64,000 nucleotides of DNA from Umbilicaria muhlenbergii. Its lineage: Eukaryota; Ascomycota; Lecanoromycetes; Umbilicariales; Umbilicariaceae. The notes beneath the pieces were generated by a model. The model was not told the DNA's origin. It saw only the letters and a program-made list of their open reading frames with translations, and made no database searches. Position numbers and translations under genes: made by a program. The stretch lies in NCBI GenBank assembly GCA_000611775.1, contig KK106982.1, positions 3,810,858-3,874,857 on the forward strand. The letters are read 5' to 3'. This document shows, in pieces, positions 1 through 9,850 of the stretch (the first letter of the stretch is position 1; every line of letters begins with the position of its first letter).

Positions 1-509
1 GCCTCGCGAGAAGCCCTCACGCCCCTATTCAGGACTAGTGGATCCCTAGTCAGCCTTTCTCGCCATTCGTCCCGCCGCCCTCGGCCAGGGATCAATCGTT
101 CTCGATCACAGTCATGATCATGACCATCGAACTGGTGCCTTCTGTATCCCATGAAGGAAGATCAACTGGACCCTCAATCTAAAATCTGCCGCAGGTCGAA
201 GATAGAATAAGGCGTCAACATGCTGCGGAAAAGGCTCAAAGTCGATGTGTCACTTCAGTTGGTTGGGTTTCGCGGCAACCCACCTCGAAGTCTTCCTCAA
301 ACAGGGGCCTCCCTTTACTGAAATACAAAATGACGGCTCCCATCTAGGCCAGTATACACACACGGCAGGGAGTCACTCAAGTCACTTGCAAGACCCGTCA
401 CTACCGAGTCAATGTGAAGGCTGTGTTCGAGGTGCAACCTCTCATATTGAGCGCGGCACAACCTCAACAGAGGTGACATAGAACGACCTGATCTTCCATT
501 TCCGAGACC
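1..509. other. No supported gene at left edge
   Basis: Short open frames occur on both strands (for example 245-481 plus) but none resembles a known protein or has convincing codon structure. The last part is probably the promoter and leader of the gene starting at 510. Confidence 0.4.
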
Positions 510-1717
510 ATGACGGCTACTGCCATCGACAGTGCGGAGAGCTCGAGAGTCACCTCTCTCCATCTATCCCCAGATTCTGGAGCCGGAGACTTTATGCTCG
601 ACATAGAAGGTCAAAAATCATTAACTTACGCCATGGTGTGCATCCGCGAGGGTAACTACAACGTGGGGATTGAGGTTAGCACGGAAATAGATGACGACAT
701 GGAGTTTATACTGTTCCAAAAGATGCGACAAGAGTACTACCTGCAAAAGGGTTTCTGGCGACGATACTCGATTGTGGGACTGAAAGGAGCACAGGCCGTA
801 GAGGCAAGTGTTCTTGACATCCTTCATCGACGGCAGCTTACAGTTGTCGCAGGTCTGTGTCCGGGGATCCGCGGGGAACCACACAAAACTTGACACTTTG
901 AAACGCTGTAGCCAAGGCAGATATTGGGTCGACTGTCGGTCATGGCATCATACCTTGTACCGAGAACGAAAGGAGATGATAGATGGATTGAGAAACCGGA
1001 ATGGAACTCTGCACGGATGTTTCGACAAAGACACTCCGGAGCACTGGGCCTACGCTCACGAACGGACACAATTTGTCGAGGAGCAGTTCGAGCGCATGAT
1101 AGAGGTCAACTTCGATATGCCATACTGCGCCCTAACAAATTCAACATTGCGCAACAGTGGGTTCTTAAGAAATAAGAGGTGAGCTTTTAACGTTCACCAT
1201 TTGTATCCATGCTACATACAGCCCATGCTAGCTGGGATCTTGACTGATAGTAACTCTGGATTAGCGTTTGCAATGACATAATCTGTAGCTGGAACACCTC
1301 GTCGATCAAAAACAGATGTCGAGGGCTCTTCAAGTTTGACGAAGCTGAACACCTACGTTGGTTCAAAGGGGTCCTGCTGCACGAAGCCGTACTTGTCTCA
1401 CGTGTCAAGATCATCATCTTCTTCATCACCTTGACAGGCGTCGCTGTATTGATACTAGGACGACTAGCTGCTGGTAGTTGGGACATCGCTCTCAATGCCG
1501 GTAGCTTTGCTGTTGCTGCTGCAACCCACATCGTGGCGGTTTTGAATATGGGAGAACTCCCTTCCTTGTGGCAATGACGAACCTGGAGCATCCGGCGAAC
1601 CATCAAAATAATTGGCAGTCTTTCGGCGAGGAGGTCGGGCTCGATACTCTGCTAATGAAGAAAACTTTGAAGATAGCTAACGCGCAGATGCTGAAAATTG
1701 AAGTTATTGAGCTTTAG
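510..1717 (+). CDS. Uncharacterised fungal membrane protein, uncertain or broken gene model
   Basis: The frame from ATG 510 gives an acidic N-terminus followed by a Phe/Trp/Arg-rich stretch (MRQEYYLQKGFWRRYS). This is typical of a multi-copy fungal family of membrane-anchored proteins without known function. Coding then changes frame near 855-912; a possible intron is 857-911. It continues as a Glu/Arg-rich segment to 1178, where GTGAGC opens a clear intron (1179-1264, TAG acceptor). The next exon encodes a charged stretch and two hydrophobic segments near 1405-1545 (around IIIFFITLTGVAVLIL). That frame stops at 1577. A different frame, 1554-1717, is conserved in a decayed copy at 16669-16830, so the true C-terminus may lie there, implying a missed intron or a frameshift. 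No function can be assigned. Confidence 0.4.
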
Positions 1718-2237
1718 CACTACACTCTTGCCTTTACTGAATAAAAGTTTGCTGTTCATTATCGTTCCGCCGCTGAGGGTCCCCTTGATTTCTCTGCTCT
1801 AAATATGGTACCTACTTGGATGATTCGCCTGACAATCCTCGTTCAACGAAGCGCCAGCATCAGAGCTTGTGAGCTTTGTCTCCATCTTTTTCGGACGTGA
1901 GAGGGAGTTAAAGGTCTTTAACATCAATCGCGATGAGTTTCATCCATGTTGATTAATGTTATGACTAGGAAGGGCAAGGGAGAAGGTGCTCACCATTATG
2001 TCTTCCAAATCTCACACCGAGATGTCTTGCTTAATATGCTCCGGGGCTGGCCCGGCTGGGATACTAGGCTATCTCATGAGGAGCTTAACACCAGGCTGAA
2101 GAATTTCAGCCCGCAATGGAACATCTGATGGAAGAAAAGATAGCGCATCAGTCTGCAGTCTTGCTTATACCCACCAGCGATGCCATTAGGTTAGGACTAC
2201 GGCGTTCGGGAGTGCTATTGCTAGTTAAACCACGCAT
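1718..2237. other. Intergenic stretch without recognisable gene
   Basis: Only short unsupported frames are present (1946-2128 and 2116-2397 plus). The second overlaps the last exon of ureG antisense and is a shadow. This stretch should hold the 3' ends of the flanking genes. Confidence 0.4.
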
Positions 2238-3445
2238 TCAATCTACACTGTTCTTCTTCCCATCTCGCTTCCACCTCTCCAAACTGGCTTCGTATGCTCC
2301 GCTGCTCTTCCACGCGCTTAATATTAAGCCCACAATATTATCCACCCCCTTTCCGTTTTTGACTTCTGCGAATATCGTCGGCCCGCCATCTCTATGAGAC
2401 CCGTATCAGCAATGCCACTTCAGAAGAGTGGAAACCTTACCTCATGCGTCCAGCATCCCTCTCCATGACCTTCAAATCCGCCCCCACCGCCTCCGCAAGA
2501 TCGATCTAAAACAATCTCCATCAGCACCCAATTCCCTCATCTCCCCCATCTGCTTCCTCTACCCTTCTTCCCACCTCGTCTCCCCTCCGCTTTCCCCACG
2601 CCCCAACCCAAACCACCACACCCAACCCACATACCTTATTCACGACCAACAAATCCCCCCCCGTAATGCCCGGCCCCCCCTTCCTCGGCACCTTATCCCC
2701 GCCCGCCACATCAATCACATACACGATAAAATCCGCCAACTCCCTCGAGTAATTCGCCGCCAGATTATCCCCGCCGCTCTCAATCAACAAAAGGTCGGTG
2801 CCGAATTGCGCGTGCAGGGTCTGCAGCGCGAGCAGGTTGGCGCTGATGTCTTCGCGCACGGCGGCGTGCGGGCAGCCGCCTGTTTCGATGGCTTGGATGC
2901 GCGCGGGCGGGAGCGCCGCGTGCCGGGTGAGGAACTCGGCGTCTTCGCGCGTGAAGATGTCGTTGGTGACGGCGGCGATGGAGTAGTCGTGGCGGAGTTT
3001 GAGGCAGAGGGCTAGCATTAGGGCTGTTTTGCCGGAGCCGACGGGTCTGTGTGCGTGCCGCAAACGAGGTTTCAGTTTAAGATGGTCTGATGATAGGGCA
3101 CGACAAACAAACAGACGGACGGACGGATCCATAGCTTTTTTGTTCGCAGACGGCTTCTTTGGTTTCTTGTCCCGGCGTGCGGGCTCGGCGCGCCCCTTTC
3201 TTCCCCCGTTGGAGTGTGTGAGAATGAAGAGGGGAGAGAGCCTACCCACCGATCCCGACTGTGAATGCCCGCTCGCTCCAATCTCGGCCTTGGATAATCG
3301 GCATCTCACGCCCCATGTAGGAGCCTGGGCCGTCGAGGATCTCGTGCGAGTGGCCGTGTTCGGCGGCGTTGAAGTTGGAGTCGTGGGAGTGGGAGTGCGG
3401 AGTGAGGCCATCATGAGCGTGCGTGGGGAGGGTGGATGTGGCCAT
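2238..3445 (-). CDS. ureG: Urease accessory GTPase UreG
   Basis: UreG is the SIMIBI-class GTPase that works with UreD and UreF to deliver nickel to apo-urease in the cytoplasm. Four exons can be joined in frame: 3445-3246, 3046-2635, 2505-2441 and 2391-2238, giving 276 residues, a normal fungal length. The N-terminus (residues 1-40) is His-rich, as expected for a nickel-binding extension. The P-loop GPVGSGKT lies near residues 67-74 and is split by intron 1. The CPH metal-binding motif is at about 125-127, ESGGDN follows, and the NKID guanine-specificity motif is rebuilt exactly across intron 2. The C-terminal exon encodes [10 protein letters not shown], which is characteristic of the family. 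The third intron is only 49 nt. ATG 3445 was chosen because it opens the His-rich leader. No other urease gene is in the window. Confidence 0.95.
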
Positions 3446-3769
3446 TGTGGGTGTTGTGTGAGGTGTGAAGGACGGAAGATGGTAGAGGGCACTGTGGTGA
3501 GAGGGGTGGGCGTGGAGGGGGTTTGTAGCTGTGATGGGTCTGTGTCGTGGTGGGGTGGGGGTGGAAGGTGGTGGAGCGCGATGTAGTTAGTCAAAGATAT
3601 CTGGTACCGATTGCCGCTGTTATCTACAGATAAGATCCATCTCGGCGCTCCAAGCTACAATCCAACAAAGGACTGCAATATCTGGACATTATATCACTGC
3701 GAATTACATCACTCAATGGCATCTAAAAATATGAAAAAAATGTGCTCAGGGGATGTTTCACCGCAAAAC

Positions 3770-3945
3770 AAGTGGTACTCTCCAGCTGGGAATCCTATTG
3801 ATAACATGATAGTGGAAGAGATGTTTCTATATCCTTGAAGTGCATGCTGTAGAGGTTCATGACTTTTACCATCTCCGCATTAACCAGTCCTCCAAATCTG
3901 TCTTGATTCAGTGCTTAAAGGGACCCTCAGCTGAGGACTGTAATT
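3770..3945. repeat. Dispersed repeat, copy A
   Basis: The start (CTCCAGCTGGGAATCCTATTGATAACA) and end (AAGGGACCCTCAGCTGAGG) of this stretch align by eye with the matching parts of 46385-46560 in the same order and spacing. The start also matches 48855-48915. Divergence is substantial, with no obvious terminal repeats or coding capacity. It is probably an old non-autonomous element. Confidence 0.45.
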
Positions 3946-4283
3946 CAATTTGTGCAGACGCCTAGGGTTGTTCAGATGGCCATGGCGGATCTAGTAGTTC
4001 ACCCACCCGCCAGGTGAACCATCAATATAAGTGACATTTAAGGAAAAGAGAAATATGGGGGATCCTCAGCAGCTAAACAGATAATTAACAGCACATTGTC
4101 ATTCAGTACATGTAAGGGTGGAGTGCTGGAAGCTAAAGCTCAACGACTCTCCATAATCATCTCCACAGCAGAATATCGGGGGAAGCCTCGTCACCGGAAA
4201 ACTGCCACCGCCCCACTCTCCTCCCACAACCAAAAAATCACCGTCCCACGCAGCCGAATTCAAGGATTCGAAAAGGAAAAGAG

Positions 4284-4288
4284 AAAAA
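4284..4288 (-). terminator. RNA polymerase III oligo-T terminator
   Basis: Five consecutive T on the minus strand lie 12 nt after the discriminator base of the tRNA-Asp gene, within a T-rich stretch. This is a normal Pol III stop signal. Confidence 0.7.
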
Positions 4289-4334
4289 GAAATTGAGATG
4301 CTCTCCATCTGGGAATCGAACCCAGGTCTCCCGC

Positions 4335-4344
4335 GCTTGGCTTG
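4335..4344 (-). other. Canonical-position tRNA intron (37/38), about 10 nt
   Basis: Eleven nucleotides (TCAAGCCAAGC) separate A37 from the 3' anticodon-stem strand GCGGG where one is needed, so about 10 nt are extra. The exact boundary is ambiguous by one base (4335-4344 or 4336-4345). Intron CAAG pairs with CTTG around the anticodon, as expected for a substrate of the tRNA splicing endonuclease. Confidence 0.75.
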
Positions 4345-4356
4345 ATGACAAGCGGA

Positions 4357-4408
4357 CTAGGTATTTGTTAGTGGTGATCACAGACAAGCGCAGGCGAAGG
4401 AGGCTCAC
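4357..4408 (-). other. Spliceosomal-type intron inside the tRNA gene
   Basis: This 52-nt insertion lies between tRNA positions 26 and 27, not at the usual intron site. On the transcribed strand it begins GTGAGC, has CACTAAC 12 nt before its end, and ends CCTAG. These are the donor, branch site and acceptor of Pezizomycotina mRNA introns. Its length matches protein-gene introns in this window (49, 50, 51 and 52 nt), and the donor GTGAGC recurs at the first intron of the glycosyltransferase at 48407. Excision restores a normal anticodon stem. That it is removed by the spliceosome is inference. Confidence 0.7.
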
Positions 4409-4434
4409 AATCATGACCACTAGACCAATGAAGA

Positions 4435-4974
4435 TAGGGCTGAACTCGTGGTTCGTTGAAGGAATTTGGCGTATTAAAATCTATAACGCTTTTTGATAAC
4501 TGGAGCCGACGGGTATTTGTGCCTGTGAGATCACGATTGAGAGGATTTCAACCGACCTTTCGTGGCCAAAATCCGCTCTATAATATTTCTAGTCTTGTAT
4601 TCTAGCATTCACAATATTTGGTCCCAGAATTGTAGCACTAACTTACTCGTACATTCAGTTATTGCGTGCTGGGGCGCGCCATGATATGTACCGCGCACTG
4701 ACGCGTACATTTCATACCGGACGCCGCGACTGCCCGCGGGCCTCGCCGCTTTTCAATTCCCACGACTCCTCCAACCAATGTCATCCCACAACACAACACA
4801 CCTCAACACCTTCTCTATCACAACGCGTCTTTTTTCGCATTCGTTTGTGTTCTAGCGCTTCATCATCTTTGGTGAGATGCTAGTGTTAGCTCTGCTTGTT
4901 GCAGTGTTGACTTGAGATTTTGCTCTGTATTCACAGAGAGTGTATAACTGTTTCTACAGTTTCAACTACACTCC
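4435..4974. other. Gene-free stretch upstream of tRNA-Asp
   Basis: No supported gene. It is AT-rich near 4560-4640 and pyrimidine-rich before the tandem repeats that start near 4975. Confidence 0.45.
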
Positions 4975-5530
4975 TGACATCTCTTCTAGAGATACTTGTG
5001 TTACCCCTGCTTCTTGCAGCGTTGCCTATGAGCCTGAAAGACCACTTCAGGTTTCTGTTCTGCAGAGGCGACATCCAAACCTATGACATCTCTTCTTGAG
5101 ATACTCTTGTTACCTCTGCTTCTTGCAGCGTCGCCTATGAGCCTGAAAGACCACTTCAGGTTCCTGTTCTGCAGGGGCGACATCAAACCTATGACATCTC
5201 TTCTTGAGATACCCACGTAGCTCTGCTTCTCGCAGGGTTGCCTTAATATTCCTCTCCGTTTCTACGGCGAGGAACAATTACTTCTGTTTCTACAGAACCA
5301 CTGGTGCCTTGAGCTTGAAGGTCAACTCCAGCTTCTTCCTGTTCTGCAGGGGCGACCCATCGGCGGCGGCAAACTTCCAAGACCACTGGTAGCCAGCAGC
5401 CAACGAGATTCATGTCAGGTTCCTCTGTTTCTTACCGATGGGACCCTCGGCGGCGGCAGCTCTCAAGACCACTGGGAGTCAGCCGCCCTGAGAATTATTT
5501 CAGGTTGCCTTGTCTCGACAGGGTCGACCG
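4975..5530. repeat. Degenerate tandem repeat, period about 108-110 bp
   Basis: The phrase GACATCTCTTCT recurs at 4975, 5085 and 5193. Between these, units share CTGCTTCTTGCAGCG, GAGCCTGAAAGACCACTTCAGG and CTGTTCTGCAGGGGCGAC. More diverged units continue to about 5530, with GACCACTGG, CAGGTTCCT and a GGCGGCGGC variant. The first two full units are near identical, while flanking units have drifted. Reading frames do not stay open across units, so a repeat protein is unlikely. Confidence 0.75.
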
Positions 5531-7116
5531 TTAGTGGAGATGGAAAAAAGTGCAGAAAAAAAGGAAAAAAGGGAATAAAATCATCTCGAGTAGTCTTGCC
5601 GCTAACTCTTCACATAGGAATCACTAACATTCCCAGCAACCCCAGCACCCCCAGCACCCCCTCCTCACCTCCCATCTCTCCTCACAATAAGCTCCCCCTT
5701 TATCCCTTCAACTAACCACGAGACCAGGCCCGCTCCCACAAACTGAAGAACCCCGACCTCACCGCGCAGCAACACAAAACCCACCTAACCAACAAAAGGT
5801 GGACGCAAGGTACACACCCCCATCCCACCCCACCACCTCCAACCAACACCACCACAAGCTCAACGGAAGCAGAAGCAGAAGCATCAGCATTGGCAGGAGT
5901 CAGATGCCACAAAGGCACGCAAGAGGGGGCATCTCCCCTTCCCAGCTTGTCTGCGAGGGAGAAGCCCCTACCTAGCAACAAAACCCCCCACACTCCCCCC
6001 TGCTCTCTCCGGTGTGCCTAGGTACCCACCACTCGGTCTCGGAAAGCGCCCATCTCACATTACCGACCCCGCACGCACGTATGCATGCTTGCATGCACGA
6101 GCGGCCCCACCTCCCTCCCTCCCCAGTCCCCACCGCACGTCCCTTGCACACCTATGGCGAGGGTCCCATCGAGGTAAGATACCAAACACCACCACCTACC
6201 TGCTCACCCCCCCCGCCCCCTGCCGCGATCCAATCCACGCCACAAACAAACAAGCCGGGGTCTTCCTTCCCCATTTCATCCCCAACTCATCTGCCTTTCC
6301 CCCCCGGGGTCTCGAGGGGTCATCCGCTCACGTCCGCTCTGCATCCAGAGTTGCGTGGCAGTAGCGTAGCGTACATCGCCAATTTCCCCATGTCATCATG
6401 TTCGCTCTGGTGCGTGCCAGCTCCATGCACAAGCCATAAGCCACAATCAATGCCCCCGGTAGGAGGAGTTGGCCCAATTCTCTCTCTCTCTTGGCACTGA
6501 GGAGCGGAGTAGAGCAGAGCGGAGCAGAGAGAGAGTGAGCCGGGGAGGAGGAAGAAGGAAGAAGGAAGAAGGTAGCGGGTGCGGATCTGAGGAGGCGCCG
6601 TCGAAGCGGATGAACAAAAAAAGAAAAAGAAAAAAAAAATCAACGAAAAAAAAGACATTTGGGCGGGCGATGGTGGAGATGTGGTGGGTGCTGCAGGTGG
6701 ATGCTCGAGTTCTGTGACTTCTCTTGAGGTTTGGTGCCATTCGTTTATTTTTAGGGCTTGAGGTCGGTTCGGTGCTTCGTTCGTATGGGGGGCCCCCTCA
6801 TGTCGGTTGGAAGTAGACCCTTCGGACATGGGTAGACATGGAAGTGGAATTGTATGAGCACATGCCATTTTCGTCTTTGAGACCTTGGGCCAGACGAACG
6901 TTCGGTTCTATTCCAAACATGATGCATCTAATAACAGAGTTCTGTCGCGCCTCTAATAGTACATGGACATCAATCACACTCGACTCGACACAACTTTTTC
7001 CCACCACCATGCGAACCCCACCGCTCTATGCAACCCCCTCACTCTATGCAAGCCGACCCAACTCACCAGCCACGCCCTCAAGATCCCCAAAAGCCCCCCG
7101 TCTCCTCGAACCCCCA
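5531..7116. other. Gene-free, low-complexity region
   Basis: C-rich and Pro-rich pseudo-frames (5712-5993, 6012-6500, 6320-6868) come from simple sequence: C-rich runs, purine-rich GGAAGAA repeats near 6545-6570 and an A-rich tract near 6615-6655. None resembles a protein. The right end contains the 3' flank of the desaturase gene. Confidence 0.5.
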
Positions 7117-9124
7117 TCAATGCAACCCACTCTCCCCCGTCTCCGCCATATACTTCTGACAAGCCACCAACATCTCCACCTGCCCCGCCACCTCCCCCAG
7201 CCTCCCCAGCACCTCCTGATTCCCCCGCACAAACCCCAAACACCGATACTCGATCCCCGTATCCGCACAAAACTCCCGGACCAGCACCTGCAAGCGCCTC
7301 AGATTATGCCTCGGCACGCGCGGAAACAAATGATGCACGGCCTGGAACTGCAGGCCGCCGTGGAGGAAATCCAGCCAGGCGGGACAGTCCACGTCCATGG
7401 TGGTGCGCAGTTGGCGCTGCGGGAAGCTTTCCGCCTCGCCTAGGTCCGCGGTCGGCATCGCCCAGTGCGAGAGGGTGATTTGCACGTGCAGCGGCATGGT
7501 GATGATGTGCGAGACGAGCACGAAGGCGACGCGCAGCGGCCAGGTAGGGAGGGAACGCCAGAGCAGGCAGTAGCCGAAGAGGACCCAGTAGCCGAGCATG
7601 AAGGCGATCTCGGCCGGGCGGGTCCAGGCGGCCGAGCCGAGGTTGGTGGAGCGCGGGGAGAGCAGGTGCAGCCAGGAGAGGAGGTAGAGGTTGAAGCGGG
7701 CGATGCCCATGATGGGGTAGTAAGTGTAGGCTTGGTAGCGGACGGCGACGTTGGCGAAGGAGTCCCAGATGTAGGTGAAGTTGTAGTAGCTGGAGTGGAT
7801 GGATTTGAAGAAGGACGGGGAGGTGGCGAAGAGGGGGACGTTTTGGATGTCGGGGTCGTGTTCCGGGTGGTTCGTTACCAGGTGGTGCACGTTGTGGCTG
7901 GACTTCCACCAGCCGATGCTGAGGCCGCAGCAGAAGTCGGCGATGAACATGCCGATTAGGGTGTCGGCGATGAAATTGTGGGTGATACCTCGGTGGCCGG
8001 CGTCGTGGGCGGTGAACATGATTTGGTGCTGGTGGTCTGTTAGTTGATCTGGTCTGAGATTGGACTTGTAGAGGGAGCATTACCCAGAATAACCCCAGGA
8101 AGGCGGCAGAGGTCAGGTACCATTCTGCGCGAAGGCATACAATGAACAGCGCAAACAGTAAAGAGTAGCGGATGAGTTCCTTGCCATATTCTGTATATCG
8201 ACAATCGTAGAAACCTTCATCTTTGATCCTCTGATGTAGTGCTTGATACTTCTTCGTTATCCTCTGCTGTGTTTCTGCATCCAGCGAGGGGTAATTTCGG
8301 ATATCGGAATCAATTTCATTTTGTACAGCGAATGAAGTGTAGTCTTCGGGCGATTTATGTTCAGGTTTTAGAGTGGATGTCCGCCGTTTGGAGATACTGG
8401 CAGACACCCTCGTGGGGACATCTTTGTATGTGGCAGCAGATTGCGAAGTTCCATCTACTGGAGAGGGGTGTGCAACACGGCTACATCTGTTGATGAGATG
8501 GCTATCTACTAGATATGGCTGATCTAGTTTTACATCGTTGATGACGTCGATGCTTGTCGTACTGGAATTAAAAGACGCGAGGTTGGAGTCGGACTCGTCG
8601 TCATCAGAACTGGAGGTCGAGTCATCCTCCGCCGCGCTGCGATAGATGCCGCCTCTGATGGGCGGCGTAAAGTTGAGCCAGGGCCCAGCTATCCGGCCGA
8701 TCCGGTATTTGCCCATGAGGCGCAAGGTTTTGGCTGTGTGGTACCTGCATAGTCCGTGCCGGGAGCCGATGTCAGCCAATGATCTCGCAACAGCAACGAT
8801 TCCATCCATTCAGACGAACACGACAGCGATGACGTTCAAATAAGCTATGTTAAGGGCTGGCTTGGCACCTGTATCACTTACCCTTCGCAGTAAGGAGAAG
8901 ATGAAGGTTGGAGATGCTTTGACCAAAGTGGAAAGGAGTGTTTACACGTTGATCTCGTCCGTGGCATCTCTTCCTACCATGTGGAGCACTGCCAAACGGC
9001 CTCCAGGATGTTTATCCAGCCATCCATCCAGCTGTAAAACTCTTCCTTCGGTGATGATAATCGTGTGACCGGCGGCGATCAAGCCTTCGATCGTGCGCCG
9101 AGAGAAGATCTGGTTGCGGTCCAT
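7117..9124 (-). CDS. Sphingolipid delta-8 desaturase (cytochrome b5 fusion)
   Basis: This ER membrane enzyme inserts the delta-8 double bond into the sphingoid base of ceramides on the way to fungal glucosylceramide. Three exons join in frame (9124-8946, 8744-8084, 8028-7117) to 583 residues, which fits the family. Residues about 5-85 are the cytochrome b5 domain with the haem motif HPGG followed by HMVGRDATDEI. The invariant join NVYHTAKTL is rebuilt across intron 1 (8745-8945). A Ser/Asp-rich linker follows. The di-iron histidine boxes are HDAGH (288-292), HNVHH (325-329) and QAVHH (509-513). The Gln in place of the first His of the third box is diagnostic for front-end b5-fused desaturases. 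ATG 9124 is preferred over the in-frame 9175 because DRNQIFSRRTIEGLIAAG matches the usual family start. A CTCTCC-rich pyrimidine tract precedes it. Confidence 0.93.
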
Positions 9125-9443
9125 GGTGGTTCTAACGCAGCGAAGCGTTGATGTAGATGTGGCAAGGGAGGGCAACTGTGTTGCATGTCGTGAGGAAGAA
9201 GAGGAAGGGGGAGAGGGAGAGGGAGAGGGAGAGCTGATGGAGGGATGATAAAGGTTGGGGTGTTACCGTAGTGAGTAAGTAAAAGAATCTTCACTCTAAG
9301 GTAGCACGGGTAGGTAGGCTATGCTCAGGAGAGGGGAGAGCGGACGCGCAATGTGAAGTGCAAAATGCGGCATGGTGCTCTCATTCACGGCGAGACAGCG
9401 GGTGACAGGAGCCTGAAAGGGGAAGTTTCTGCATTGAGCGGAT

Positions 9444-9474
9444 GGTCCCAGGGTCCCAGGGTCCCAGGGTCCCA
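9444..9474. repeat. Short tandem repeat, 8-bp unit GGGTCCCA
   Basis: About four head-to-tail copies of GGGTCCCA, the first truncated. It is a simple minisatellite in the upstream region of the desaturase gene. Confidence 0.85.
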
Positions 9475-9790
9475 TGGCCGCCTTCAGGCCCTACCACAGC
9501 TGACATTCTCGCGCTCATTCATTCGATCCGACCTTCTAGCGTGCACTGGGACAATGCCATCGATGAGCGTGGTGGCGGCGGATGGCCTGCTTGATCAACT
9601 CCTGGAGGGGCCGCCACAACCCGCTAGGCAAGAGTCGGTGCCAACGATCGATCGTCCCACGCTGCACATCTGCATTCTAGATTGTGCACCGCCAAAAGGA
9701 CAACGAGGCGATGGAGCAGGCGCAAGTGGATCGACAGGGAACATTTCCCATTCTGCCATTGCCCATCTCGTTACCCGAATCTTGAGCCGG

Positions 9791-9850
9791 ACCCTGAAAA
9801 ACCCTAGGAAAACCCTGAAAAACCCTGCTAGGACCCTGCATGGACCCTGC
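9791..9850. repeat. Degenerate ACCCTG-type simple repeat
   Basis: Seven loosely spaced ACCCT/CCCTG units separated by GAAAA, AGGAAA or CATGG. It resembles a decayed telomere-like (CCCTAA-related) tract, but is too irregular to call one. Confidence 0.5.

Larger units (their letters stand above)
3446..4300. other. Gene-free region between ureG and tRNA-Asp
   Basis: No convincing coding frame is present. The first part is the ureG promoter. Positions about 3770-3945 carry one copy of a dispersed repeat described separately. Short frames at 3611-3838 and 4096-4296 look random. Confidence 0.5.
4301..4434 (-). tRNA. tRNA-Asp (GUC) with two insertions
   Basis: Read on the minus strand, the 5' half is 4434-4409. 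It has acceptor strand TCTTCAT, then the A-box region TGGTCTAGTGGT, ending at position 26. The anticodon-arm 5' strand and loop are 4356-4346 (TCCGC, then TTGTCA with anticodon GTC). The 3' part from 4334 has GCGGG, the four-base variable loop AGAC, the T arm CTGGG/TTCGATT/CCCAG, the acceptor strand ATGGAGA and discriminator G73. All stems pair, with G-U wobbles at 4-69 and 27-43 and the usual weak D-stem closing pair. Two blocks must be removed: 4357-4408 (52 nt, between positions 26 and 27) and about 10 nt at 37/38. What remains is a 72-nt standard molecule with U33, and G73 is the normal aspartate identity base. The intact B box and T5 terminator suggest a live gene, not a fragment. Confidence 0.85.

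Noticed and set aside
2428-3015. 195-codon plus-strand frame and similar frames over 2521-3594
   Set aside because: Antisense shadow of the GC-rich ureG exons; the minus-strand reading has all UreG motifs.
4357-4408. Reading the tRNA insertion as an oversized canonical tRNA intron with anticodon CTT or TCC
   Set aside because: No alternative pairing gives a 5-bp anticodon stem with U33; only removal of the two blocks yields a proper arm with GTC.
6320-6868. 182-codon minus-strand frame
   Set aside because: Composed of simple-sequence translations (poly-Phe, Ser/Pro runs) with no domain; overlaps equally long frames on the other strand.
7304-8809. 501-codon minus-strand frame past the desaturase exon 2
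   Set aside because: Its C-terminal half is an out-of-frame read-through of desaturase exon 3 (Arg/His/Pro-rich), ended by the real intron at 8029-8083.
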